64,000 nucleotides of DNA from Burkholderia sp. SRS-46. Its GTDB lineage: Bacteria > Pseudomonadota > Gammaproteobacteria > Burkholderiales > Burkholderiaceae. This document shows, in pieces, positions 25,787 to 34,743 of this stretch. Location: NCBI RefSeq assembly GCF_004343775.1, contig NZ_PTXL01000006.1:496001-560000 (forward strand), in the 5' to 3' direction. How positions within the stretch are numbered: the first letter of the stretch is position 1; the number at the start of each line of letters is the position of its first letter. The translations under genes were made by a program, and so were the position numbers. The notes under the pieces are model-generated. The model did not search any database, was not told where the DNA came from, and worked only from the letters and a program-made list of their open reading frames with translations.

Positions 25787-25973
25787 CGTGTTTCTCCTGG
25801 TTTTGCGAACAGGCGCCGCATCGAATCGGCTCTACCCGTTCTGTCGGTTGCTCCGGAACGCCGCGCGGCTCTCCCTGTTCAAGCGCCGGCGGCCATGCTG
25901 CGGATCCGTGGACATCGGCGGCGTTGGCGGCTCATGCCGCCGCGCCGCCGTTCAACCACGGCGTTGCGCCGCC

Positions 25974-26309
25974 TTAGGTGCCAGCCACCGCCTTGCCGAT
26001 CGCGATCACGTCGGCGAGCACGGAGATGATCCCGTTCGCGCCGATTTCCGTCGCCGCGGCACCCGCGCTTTCCGGCCCGATCGTGTAGAGCTGCATCGTC
26101 CCCACGTTCGTCGACGTCTGCGACTGGATCGCGGCCTGCGACTGCTGCTGCACCGCGTTCTCGAACAGGATGCTGAGCGAATGGCTCTGGGCCTGATACA
26201 GCGAGCCCATCGCCATTGCCGGCGCTTCGGCGACCACCTTGACGTTGACCTGCGTGACCGCATCGGTAATCGCAGGATTGACCTGGCACACTTGACACGT
26301 ATCAGCCAT
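25974..26309 (-). CDS. rebB: RebB-family R-body protein, copy 4 (CxxC N-terminus)
   Basis: A 111-residue RebB protein: CQVCQVNPAITDAVTQVNV at about 5-23, then a core nearly identical to copy 3 (SLYQAQSHSLSILFENAVQQ) and a shared tail (GAAATEIGANGIISVLADVI). The N-terminus has one CxxC pair. AGGAG stands six bases before the ATG. First of three consecutive rebB genes, following the coiled-coil protein gene by 85 bases. Confidence 0.9.
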   Translation of the reverse strand: MADTCQVCQVNPAITDAVTQVNVKVVAEAPAMAMGSLYQAQSHSLSILFENAVQQQSQAAIQSQTSTNVGTMQLYTIGPESAGAAATEIGANGIISVLADVIAIGKAVAGT

Positions 26310-26394
26310 CTGTAGCTCCTTGGTTCACGTAGTTGAGTTGAGAGGTCGCACATCGGGGCCGGCCGGTTTCGCGTTCAGCCGCTTGCCCCGCGTG

Positions 26395-27078
26395 CTACTC
26401 CATGGACGCTTGGTCGCGAGTGTCGTGAACGGCGGCCGATGCGACGTCGTGTGCCGGGGTCGTGGCGGCGGTGGTGGTGGCGTCCGGTTCGGCTGGCTCG
26501 GCTGGCTCGGTCAGATACACACTGAGGCCTTGCAGCCAGTCATGAATCGCATCGAGCCGCGCGGCGAGCGGATCGACGTATTGCCGGAAACATGCTTCGA
26601 TCTCCTGCCGGATGAGGCCGGTCAGTTGCTCGCCGATCATCATCAGCGCCTGGCGGGTGCTGTCCTGGATCTCGGCCGCGCCGGATGCATGCGGGCCGTC
26701 CTGCGGCTCGCGCTCGTCGAGGATCCCGGCAACCTTCCTCTGCTCCGTATCCAGCATGCCGAGGGTGGTCTCGTTCTGCGCGTCGATCGTCTGCAGGATG
26801 CCGCGCATCTTCTCGTACGCCTTCTGCTGGTTGAGCTGCAGGAAATGCTTGACCTGCTCGCGCGCCTCCCGCCGGGTTTTCAGTTGCGGCAATGGCGGGT
26901 TCGCGGCGGGCGCCGGCCGCGGCGCGTGTGCGGCCGAACCGGCGGCCGGCGCCGGCTGGCGCGCGGTCTTGCGCGGCAGTTGCTCCAGCAGCGCCTGTTC
27001 TTCTCCCGGCGCGAGGGGCCGTCCCAATCGCTTCTCGGCGAACTGCCGCAGCAGGGGGTCGAGCGCTTCGTCACTCAT
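26395..27078 (-). CDS. Unrecognised coiled-coil protein of the R-body locus
   Basis: A 227-residue protein with a short N-terminal helical domain, a Pro/Ala-rich linker (about 38-65), a long charged helix likely to form a coiled coil (about 65-190: REAREQVKHFLQLNQQKAYE onward) and a Thr/Pro/Ala-rich tail. No signal peptide or membrane span. GAGGAGGGG precedes the ATG, which sets this start over one further upstream. Context suggests an R-body assembly or accessory factor. No family is recognised. Confidence 0.72.
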   Translation of the reverse strand: MSDEALDPLLRQFAEKRLGRPLAPGEEQALLEQLPRKTARQPAPAAGSAAHAPRPAPAANPPLPQLKTRREAREQVKHFLQLNQQKAYEKMRGILQTIDAQNETTLGMLDTEQRKVAGILDEREPQDGPHASGAAEIQDSTRQALMMIGEQLTGLIRQEIEACFRQYVDPLAARLDAIHDWLQGLSVYLTEPAEPAEPDATTTAATTPAHDVASAAVHDTRDQASME

Positions 27079-27295
27079 GGCTTGCCCCTCCTCGACGTCC
27101 GCCCGTGGCACCCGTGCGTATCGGATGGCCGGCGGTGCGTGCGGTTCGGGTTCGGATGGACGCAGCGCCGAAGCGGCTGCGTCGAGGTGGCAGCAGGATT
27201 TGCATCGTGTTCTCCCGGAAATGGATATGCGACGGTCGTGCCGGAAATTTCGGCAGGACCGTTGCAGGGACGAACCGTGCAAACAGTCTGTGAAA

Positions 27296-28156
27296 TCAGT
27301 CGTCGTCGCGCGCCGGCTGCGTGTGCCGGGTCGGCGTTTGCTCCTCGTGGTAATGCGGCCGTGTCGCCGCGTCCCGCATCACGTCCGCGTTGCCGAGAAT
27401 CGTCTCGGTGAGCAACGCCGTCTCGCCGCCCAGCAACCGGCACGCCAGCGCCGAATTGCGATTGCCGTGCAGATTGACGATGGCGCTGCGCGCATCATGC
27501 TTCGACGCGCCGGCGGGCAGCGGCTCGGGGAAGCGTTGCGGCGGCAGGACCAGCGCATCGCCGGGCGCGAGCCACAGGTCCGCCAGGCTGATCTCGTGCG
27601 TGTAGGGCCGCCAGCGGGCCACGCTGATCACCAGCGGCACGCTGCGATGGCGCGAAAAGAACACGTGCGGAAAATCGTGGTATTCGAGGTCGGTCGGGTT
27701 GTACGTCAGCAATTCGCGCCGCCGGCCGAGCTCGAGATACGGCGACTGGTGGCCCGCCCATTGACCATAGGTGTATTGCCCGCATACGAGCCCGTCGTAT
27801 TCGAAGCGCAGGCATTCGCCGGCGCGCAGCAAGGTCATGCCGAAGGCCTGCGCCGTGGCCTGCGTGGCCCGCAGCGGCTGGTAGTCGACCCGTTCGGCAT
27901 GGAAATCGAATTCCTTGATCAGGTAGCCGCCGTCGCGCGTCGGAATCCGCTTTTCGCGGCAGCCGATGCCGGTGTACCGGGCGCCCATGTCCAGCAGCGG
28001 ATCGTCAGGCGCGAGCGCGATCTCGGTGCCCCGGGGCGCCGCGTACTGCTCACATCGGCCGTGACGGTTGTAGAGGTAGGGAAACTGCTTGCAGTCGAGC
28101 GCGTAGGCATCGCCATCGGCGACGAACAGCACGGGGTCGAGGTATGGCGTAGGCAT
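27296..28156 (-). CDS. Unrecognised 286-residue protein between MACPF and coiled-coil genes
   Basis: A soluble protein beginning MPTPYLDPVLFVADGDAYAL, without signal peptide or membrane segments. It is rich in Tyr and His, has many predicted beta strands, and ends in an acidic/basic disordered tail (ARDDD). Cys pairs at about 22, 35, 66 and others do not form an obvious metal motif. It lies 95 bases downstream of the MACPF gene on the same strand, so it may be a partner or an immunity-like factor. No function can be assigned. Confidence 0.7.
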   Translation of the reverse strand: MPTPYLDPVLFVADGDAYALDCKQFPYLYNRHGRCEQYAAPRGTEIALAPDDPLLDMGARYTGIGCREKRIPTRDGGYLIKEFDFHAERVDYQPLRATQATAQAFGMTLLRAGECLRFEYDGLVCGQYTYGQWAGHQSPYLELGRRRELLTYNPTDLEYHDFPHVFFSRHRSVPLVISVARWRPYTHEISLADLWLAPGDALVLPPQRFPEPLPAGASKHDARSAIVNLHGNRNSALACRLLGGETALLTETILGNADVMRDAATRPHYHEEQTPTRHTQPARDDD

Positions 28157-28251
28157 GGTGGCTCTCGCGAAATGAACCGAAACGACGCGAAGCGCGGCAT
28201 CGCCGCGCTTCGCCGATGAAACGCACCGGCTCGCTCGCCGGTTGCCGGGCC

Positions 28252-30234
28252 TTACCCCTGGAGGTTGTCGAACGCCTGCAGCGACCAGAGCATGTAGGGC
28301 TCCATCCAGTGCCTGACCGCCGCCGACGCGCCGACCTGGGTGAGGTCAAGGTGCTGGCCGTGATGGTGCACCAGCAGGAAATGCTTCGGCTGGTCGCCGC
28401 GCACATCCCAGATAACGTCGTCCTGCTGCTGGCGATCGTCGTCCCCGAACGGAAACAGGCGGCAATCGCTGCGATCGGCCGCCATCCCTTGCAGGCAGGC
28501 GCCCGTTTCGAAATTGATCAGGATGTGCGAATGCTTGATCTCCGGATAAGGCCGCTCCCACCGAAGCAGATACCAGTATTGCCCGAGATACGTGTCGCCG
28601 TCGGGCGTTTTCTGCCCCGGCTTCACCATTTCGACACGGGTCTTGTCCTTCGTGCCGGACGCCAGGGCCAGCTTGTCCCCGTCGACGTTCGCGATGGTAT
28701 GCAGCTTGGTGTTGGTCTCCTCGCGATGGCTCGTGATCAGTATGTGGGTCTTCTCCGCGCTCTCGGCGATGAATCGCGCCGAGACCCGGACGGTCGGGCG
28801 AAGATTGCTTTGATGCGGGGTGCCGAAACCGGCGACCACGAAATCCGTGACTTCCGGCAACAGCCCCCGGCCGGCCAGGACATACGTCAGGCCGGCGATG
28901 CCGCACGGCTGCATGTCCTGGACGAGCTTGCGCCAGCGCTCCAGCGTCTGCATGCTGGCACCGTGCGCGAGCAGCTGCGCATGCATTTTGCTCGACGGGT
29001 AATAGCGCGCATCGCGCGGCCAGCGCTCGGTCGCGAGCAGCACCATCTCGTGGCGATCGGTGACGCCGGCCAGCAGCTGCGTCGCGCGTTGCCAGAAGGC
29101 GTCGAATGCATCGGTGCCGGCGTCTCGCCGGGGCGCATCGAGCTTTTCGTCGACGCGTACTTTCCGGTCCTTGCCGACGACCACGACATGCAGTGCCGGC
29201 CCGCCCCCTTGGGCAGCGCGCAGGCGCGGGCCATCCGTCTGCGTCGACGTGTTCCGCACGGCGATGTACGACTCCTGCCAGTCGGCCAGAATCGTCGCCT
29301 CGTTTTCCAGATACCATTCGCGCGCCTGCAACAGCGCCTTGCGCTGCTCCGCGTACTGCTGCGGCACGAATTCGTTGATCGGCCTCAGCACCATGTCCAC
29401 GACCCGCGGCGCCTTCGGCAGGCTTTTGCGCCAGTTCAGGAAATCGGCATGGCAGTTGGACGGCTGCGCGCGGTCGAAGCCGATGCCCCCCTCCCCGCCC
29501 GACGTCCTGAGCACGGCATGCTGCGTTTTCGCCTGGTTTTTCGTTTCCTCGCTGATCGACGTGTCGGCCTTGGCCACGAACGCGCCGTACCCGATCGAAA
29601 CCGATGCGCTCAGATCGTCCTTTTTCGTCACTGACGATTTATCGACCAGGATCGAATACGTCAGGTTTCCGCCGACCGTGACCTCGGTCACCACATCCGT
29701 GCCGAAGTCCTTGAAGAACTGGACGAACGTGTCGATATTGCCGAGATCCTGCGCGAGCTTGGGCAGCGATTTCACCCTGCCGACGAATTCCTCGTGCAGA
29801 TTCGTTTCAACGTTCTTGACCTGCAGCGTCCAAAGCCGCTCGGACTGGCTGTATACCGCCGCGTAATGCTCGTTGAGCACGGATACCTGCCGGGCGAAGG
29901 TCGTATCGAACCCGCCGGAAAACATCCCGTAACTTCCCTTGGCATTGGCTTTCAGGCTGCTCTTGTGGTGATATTCGGCGCTCGATTCGAACGTATGGAT
30001 TTCCGTCGTGCTGCTGGTGTCCCGCGTGAATTCGACGTTGGCGCCCATCGTATAGCTCGCGCCGTCGATCGTCTTCGTCTGCGCGTCGCGCGTGGCATCG
30101 AGCACGCGGTTCAGCGCAACCACCCTGCTCGCCCAATTCACGGCATTCAGCCCGCAGCCGAGCATATTGATGCCGCCCACGACATCCAGCACTTCCGGTT
30201 TCGACAACGATGCATCGTTGGTACGGTCGTTCAT
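28252..30234 (-). CDS. MACPF-domain pore-forming-like protein with extra C-terminal domains
   Basis: A 660-residue protein. The region at about 50-320 fits a membrane attack complex/perforin domain: the signature appears as FGTDV at 177-181 and GG at 188-189, where the consensus is YGTH(F/Y)-x6-GG, so Tyr and His are replaced by Phe and Asp. Residues about 345-470 resemble an ILEI/FAM3 (GG-type) domain, ending in the stretch with AGRGLLPEVTDFV. A C-terminal part (about 480-660) may be a lectin-like beta domain. No signal peptide is seen. GGGGAA precedes the chosen ATG. It heads the minus-strand run into the rebB genes. Confidence 0.78.
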   Translation of the reverse strand: MNDRTNDASLSKPEVLDVVGGINMLGCGLNAVNWASRVVALNRVLDATRDAQTKTIDGASYTMGANVEFTRDTSSTTEIHTFESSAEYHHKSSLKANAKGSYGMFSGGFDTTFARQVSVLNEHYAAVYSQSERLWTLQVKNVETNLHEEFVGRVKSLPKLAQDLGNIDTFVQFFKDFGTDVVTEVTVGGNLTYSILVDKSSVTKKDDLSASVSIGYGAFVAKADTSISEETKNQAKTQHAVLRTSGGEGGIGFDRAQPSNCHADFLNWRKSLPKAPRVVDMVLRPINEFVPQQYAEQRKALLQAREWYLENEATILADWQESYIAVRNTSTQTDGPRLRAAQGGGPALHVVVVGKDRKVRVDEKLDAPRRDAGTDAFDAFWQRATQLLAGVTDRHEMVLLATERWPRDARYYPSSKMHAQLLAHGASMQTLERWRKLVQDMQPCGIAGLTYVLAGRGLLPEVTDFVVAGFGTPHQSNLRPTVRVSARFIAESAEKTHILITSHREETNTKLHTIANVDGDKLALASGTKDKTRVEMVKPGQKTPDGDTYLGQYWYLLRWERPYPEIKHSHILINFETGACLQGMAADRSDCRLFPFGDDDRQQQDDVIWDVRGDQPKHFLLVHHHGQHLDLTQVGASAAVRHWMEPYMLWSLQAFDNLQG

Positions 30235-30341
30235 GGTATTCCCCGTAATGGCTTTCTTTAATGGAGTCCGCAACGCGCAAGGCCCCCGGTTGCGGAATTG
30301 GAACAGCGAAGCCAGTCTAGAAGTCACCCGAATCTCCGGCA

Positions 30342-30435
30342 GTATCAGTTCGGTATCAGCTCGGCGCGGGTTTCAGTCGGGCAATTCACGGCCGCCTATT
30401 CGTCGCGCGAACGAATAAGGCGGCCGCAGTACAAT
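30342..30435 (+). promoter_or_regulatory. Divergent operator-like region before the STAND regulator gene
   Basis: Two 11-bp direct repeats, GTATCAGTTCG (30342-30352) and GTATCAGCTCG (30353-30363), stand head to tail at one helical turn. Next comes a long inverted repeat: 30390-30403 pairs with 30411-30425 with a single bulged base. A -10-like TACAAT lies at 30430-30435, about 65 bases before the regulator ATG. The gap 30235-30500 separates the divergent MACPF and regulator genes, so these sites could control both. Confidence 0.5.
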
Positions 30436-30500
30436 CGCGTATTACGCGCCATGCACCTGCCCGGTAAGCCATTGCGCCTTCTTTCGTTTTTCTTTCGACG

Positions 30501-33500
30501 ATGCGAGAAGCTGCTCTTGCCGTGCAGGACGGTCGCGTACTGCTCGATCCCGGTGTGCTCAAAAACCTGCGCAAGACGCAGGGGTTCAGCCAGGAAACGC
30601 TCGCCTATGCGTGCCTGGATCGGCGCCTGTGCGTTTCGGTTGCGTCGATCAAGCGCGCCGAGACGGGCAAGCCGGTGCTCTACCGTACCGCCCGTCATCT
30701 GGCGAGCATGTTCGGCGTCGAGCTCGGCACGTTGATCGGCAAGGTCGGCGCCGCGGCCGGCCAGAATGAATCGCGCACGGTGCCGGTGCCATCCGCCCCC
30801 CGATCCGCCGACTTTCCGCGCGAAGAAGTCATTCGCTACGGCGTGGTGCTGCACTTCGCGCCCCTCGCCTCGATACCGCTGCAACAGATATCCGCCCTGA
30901 TCCGTCAGTTCGGCGGGGAAGCGCAGCAAGACACCCATCTGACCGCGTGCTTCGGCATGTCGCACGCGTACGGCAGCGATAGCCGGCGCGCGCTGCTCTG
31001 CGCGATGGCGCTGTTGCGCGCCCGCTGGGTCGATGTCGATCGGCCGCTCGTGCTCGAGCTGCAGCGCTGGGGCGAACCGATCGGGCCCTGGCCGCCACGC
31101 GAGCTGCTCGGCCCGGCCTCGGACGAGCCGACGGTCCATGTCGCGCAAACGCTGGTGGAGCAGCTGTCGCCCTGGTTCGAATTTGCCGGGGCCGAACCGG
31201 CTTCGCCGCGATACCGCGCGTGCCTGCGGGTTCGGGAGTCGGGCGAGACGACGTGGCGCGGCCTGGCCGGCCGATCCGTCGAAGTGCTGCAGTTCCGCGC
31301 CGTGCTCGATGCCGTGCTCGAATGCCAGGATGGTCACGTGATCTACGTCCGCGGCATGGCGGGCATCGGCAAGACACGGCTGCTGGAAACCTACCGCGAG
31401 ATGGCGCGACGGGAAGGCTTCCTTTGCCACGACGGCGCATTCCACGACTTCGGCGTGGACAACGGTTCGATGCTGCTGACGCAACTGGTGGGCAGCCTGG
31501 CGGCCATGCCGGTCGGCGCCGAGCCCGGCAACGCCGGCTGCGCGCAAATGGCTGCGGCCGCATTCGAGAAGCTGACGCTGCCGGCGGAGTTGCGCGTCTT
31601 CCTGCAGGCACTGCTGGCGGTGGCCCCCATCGATGCCGCGCAACACGCACGCTATGCGGCGATGAGCGATCGCGAGCGCCACGACGGGTTGCGCTCGGCG
31701 ATGCGTCATCTGATGGTGCGGCAGGCGATCCGACGCCCGTTGCTGATCAGCATCGAGGATCTGCATTGGAGCGACCCGCAGACGCTCGCGCTGCTGGGCA
31801 AGCTGATCGCGTCGACCGGCGATGCGCCGATCGTCTGGCTGCTGACCTCGCGCCGCGAGGGCGACCCGCTCGAAGCCACGCTGCGGCCGAATATCGCGTC
31901 CGCGCTGAGCGTGCTCGATCTCGCGCCGCTGCGGCCGCGCGAAGCCGTCTCGCTGGCCGCGCAGTTTGCCGACGTCGATCCGGCGTACCGCGCCGCCTGC
32001 ATCGAGCGCGCGCAGGGCCATCCGCTCTACCTGACGCAGTTGCTGGCCAACCACGAGCACGCGTTTCCCGACAGCCTGCGCCACCTCGTCCAGACGCGCG
32101 TCGACCGGCTGTCGCCCCCGGCGCGCAATGCGCTGCGCCACGCGGCCGTGTTCGGCCACCGTTTCGAGCTTGCGTCGCTGCGCCGCGCGCTGGGCGATCC
32201 CGCCTACGTGCCGGAGCAGGAGGTTCGGCAAATGATGGTCAAGGAGGTCGATGCCGGCGCCTATGCCTTCGTGCACGACCTCGTGATGCAGTGCGTGTAC
32301 GAGAGCATCCCCGCCACCGCGCGTCAGCGGTTGCATCGCACCGTGGCCGCGCTGTACGTCGGCACCGACCTCGCCCTGCATGCGCAGCATCTGGCGCGCT
32401 CGGGCGATGCGGAGGCATGCGGGACGCTGCTGGCGGCCATGCGCGAGAAGCTCGCTGCCTATCACTACGCGCAAGCGCTGGAGTTGAGCAGGCTGTGCGA
32501 CGGTGTCGCCACACAGGCTGCCGAACGCCGTCAGCTTGCGTCGTTGCGCGGGCAGGCCTGCGCCGGCCTTGGGCAGATGAGCGACGCATGCGACTGGTTT
32601 CGGGCCGCGCTGGATCTCGCCGCTTCGCCCGCGGCGCGCATCGAGGACGTGCTCCTGCTCGCGCCGGTGCTCAATGCGCTCGATCGCCTCGCCGACGAAG
32701 AGCGGCTGATCGAACAGACGCTGCCGCTCGCACGCGCGATCGACGCGAAGGCCGAACTGGCGCAATTGCTGCAGCTGCGCGGCAACATTCGTTTTCCGCA
32801 GGGCGATTACGTGCTGGGCCGGCAGTTGCATCGCGAGGCATTGCGCCATGCGAGGCGGGCCCGGCATGCGCAGAGCGAAGCGCAGGCGCTGAGCGGGATC
32901 GGCGACTCGTACTACGCGCAGGGGCGGATGTGGCGGGCCTATGCGATCTACGACCAGTGCATCCGCCGTTGCGAACGGCTCGACCTTCCGCATTCCGCCG
33001 CCGGCAACCTCGCCGCACGCGGTTCGGCGGCGTCGTACCTGGGCCTGCGCGAGCAGGCGTTGCACGACTGCGAGGAGGCCATTGCGCGCAGCGCCCGGAT
33101 CGGCAACCGGCGCGCCGAAGTCTTCGCTCGCCTCACGTCCGGCTGGGCGTTGAGCGACTTCGGGCAGGACGAGCAAGCCCAGGAGGCGGTGGAGCATGCG
33201 CTCGCGCTCGCCCGGCAGATCGGCACGAGCCGCTTCGAGCCGATGCTGCTGGAGACAGCGGCCCGGCTGGCGCTGCGCCGCGGCGACGCACCGCTGGCGT
33301 GGCGACTGATCATGCAAGCCGCGGCCCTGGTCGAGCAGTTGCAGTTGCAGCGCTATGTGGGGCCGTGGGTACAGGGCAGCATCGCACTGATCGCGCCGGA
33401 GCCGGCGCTGCGCGATCGTGCGCTCGCCAGGGGCGCCGCGCTCCTGACGCAACGGTGCCTCGTGCACAACGCGTTGCGCTTCCATCTCGCGGCGGCTGAA

Positions 33501-33743
33501 CTCGCTTTGCTGGAAAAGCAGCCCGGGCGCGCGCTGCAACATGCACGGCAATTGCAACTGCTGGCCGGGCGAGAGCCATATGCGTGGATCGATCACCACG
33601 TGCGCGTGATCGGGCTGGGCGCGCAGTGGCTCGAGACAGGCTCCGCCGATACGCTGCGCAGCCTCGGCGCGCGCCGGCAAACGGGAATCGTCCATGGCTT
33701 CGTCGCGACGATGCCGAGATGGGGGGCGGCGGTGCCGCTTTGA
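30501..33743 (+). CDS. Large XRE-HTH / cyclase-like / STAND ATPase / TPR regulator
   Basis: A 1080-residue protein. Residues about 15-78 resemble an XRE-type helix-turn-helix (FSQETLAYA, SVASIKRAE). About 108-175 look like a degenerate class III cyclase homology domain. The ATPase follows with Walker A GMAGIGKT at 285-292 and Walker B LLISIEDLHWSD at 414-425. About 600 residues of TPR-like repeats follow. STAND proteins switch on by ligand-driven oligomerisation; the TPR part would sense a signal. Divergent from the MACPF gene and closing the island, it is a candidate master regulator. The domain reading is by eye. Confidence 0.8.
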   Translation: MREAALAVQDGRVLLDPGVLKNLRKTQGFSQETLAYACLDRRLCVSVASIKRAETGKPVLYRTARHLASMFGVELGTLIGKVGAAAGQNESRTVPVPSAPRSADFPREEVIRYGVVLHFAPLASIPLQQISALIRQFGGEAQQDTHLTACFGMSHAYGSDSRRALLCAMALLRARWVDVDRPLVLELQRWGEPIGPWPPRELLGPASDEPTVHVAQTLVEQLSPWFEFAGAEPASPRYRACLRVRESGETTWRGLAGRSVEVLQFRAVLDAVLECQDGHVIYVRGMAGIGKTRLLETYREMARREGFLCHDGAFHDFGVDNGSMLLTQLVGSLAAMPVGAEPGNAGCAQMAAAAFEKLTLPAELRVFLQALLAVAPIDAAQHARYAAMSDRERHDGLRSAMRHLMVRQAIRRPLLISIEDLHWSDPQTLALLGKLIASTGDAPIVWLLTSRREGDPLEATLRPNIASALSVLDLAPLRPREAVSLAAQFADVDPAYRAACIERAQGHPLYLTQLLANHEHAFPDSLRHLVQTRVDRLSPPARNALRHAAVFGHRFELASLRRALGDPAYVPEQEVRQMMVKEVDAGAYAFVHDLVMQCVYESIPATARQRLHRTVAALYVGTDLALHAQHLARSGDAEACGTLLAAMREKLAAYHYAQALELSRLCDGVATQAAERRQLASLRGQACAGLGQMSDACDWFRAALDLAASPAARIEDVLLLAPVLNALDRLADEERLIEQTLPLARAIDAKAELAQLLQLRGNIRFPQGDYVLGRQLHREALRHARRARHAQSEAQALSGIGDSYYAQGRMWRAYAIYDQCIRRCERLDLPHSAAGNLAARGSAASYLGLREQALHDCEEAIARSARIGNRRAEVFARLTSGWALSDFGQDEQAQEAVEHALALARQIGTSRFEPMLLETAARLALRRGDAPLAWRLIMQAAALVEQLQLQRYVGPWVQGSIALIAPEPALRDRALARGAALLTQRCLVHNALRFHLAAAELALLEKQPGRALQHARQLQLLAGREPYAWIDHHVRVIGLGAQWLETGSADTLRSLGARRQTGIVHGFVATMPRWGAAVPL

Positions 33744-33761
33744 CAGCGGGCCGCGAATGGA

Positions 33762-34739
33762 TCAGGGTCGCTGCGCCCGGGAACGCCCAGGCGAGCTCAC
33801 ACCCGATGCACCCTCGAAGGGGAGCCTGTCGACGGCAGCGACGTCCATGGCGGCCGGATCGGCCGCCAGCGAGCGCAACCACGCGATGAAGACGTTCACA
33901 CGAGCGGAATCACGACGTCGCCCGATCGCATAGGAATACGAGCCCGTTTCGACACGCGCAGGATGCAGCATGCCGAGCATGCCGCCGCTCACCATCGTTG
34001 CCACGAACATTTCCGGGACGACGCAGACGCCCAGTCCTTGAATCGCCGCCTGAATCGCCAGCACGGTGCTATCGAACTCCAGCGTCGGCTCGAGCGCGTC
34101 TTGGTTCAGGCCATGAAATGCACACCACCGCGGCCAAAGATCCACACGGGAACGCGTGCCGATACGCGGCGCTTTCGCCAGCCAGCGCATGTCGCGCGGC
34201 CGTTGTCCCGGCATGTCCGCGATGAACGACGGGCTGGCAACCAGCACCGAGCGCTCGGTTATCAGCACGTGTGACGGCAGGTCGCGCAACTCGGAGACGT
34301 CACGCCGAATGAACACGTCCGCCGGCGAACCCGGATCGACGTCGCCGTCGGCCGTTTGCACCTGCACGCGAATGCGCGGATGACGCTCGGAGAACGCACG
34401 CAGCCGCGGTATCAGCCAGTGCATCGCGAGGGTCACGCTGGTATCCACCACGATCGTGGCACGTCTCGCTGCACGCGACGTGCCATCCAGTGCCTCCTCG
34501 ATGACCGCCATCTGTTCCCCGATACGGTTGTACAAGCGCCGTCCGGCCGTCGTGAGCGTGCTTGTACTGCCGGCACCTCGCTCGAATAGCTTGACCGCAA
34601 GATGCTGCTCGAGAACCTGGACCTGCCGAGTCACCGCGCCCGGCGAAACGTTCAACGCATTTGCCGCCTGGCGTATGCCGCCAGCACGCACGACGAGGCA
34701 AAAGGCGTGCAACGCATTCAAAGGCGGGCGAACGGTCAT
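33762..34739 (-). CDS. LysR-family transcriptional regulator
   Basis: A 325-residue protein of GcvA-like type. The winged helix-turn-helix lies at residues about 6-65 (LNALHAFCLVVRAGGIRQAANALNVS) and the substrate-binding domain at about 90-300. It is divergent from a LysE-type exporter and probably controls it in response to an amino acid or similar effector. An inverted repeat of T-N11-A layout lies just upstream. The gene converges with the STAND regulator, only 18 bases apart. The last 20 or so residues are low-complexity. Confidence 0.92.
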   Translation of the reverse strand: MTVRPPLNALHAFCLVVRAGGIRQAANALNVSPGAVTRQVQVLEQHLAVKLFERGAGSTSTLTTAGRRLYNRIGEQMAVIEEALDGTSRAARRATIVVDTSVTLAMHWLIPRLRAFSERHPRIRVQVQTADGDVDPGSPADVFIRRDVSELRDLPSHVLITERSVLVASPSFIADMPGQRPRDMRWLAKAPRIGTRSRVDLWPRWCAFHGLNQDALEPTLEFDSTVLAIQAAIQGLGVCVVPEMFVATMVSGGMLGMLHPARVETGSYSYAIGRRRDSARVNVFIAWLRSLAADPAAMDVAAVDRLPFEGASGVSSPGRSRAQRP

Positions 34740-34743
34740 GGCG

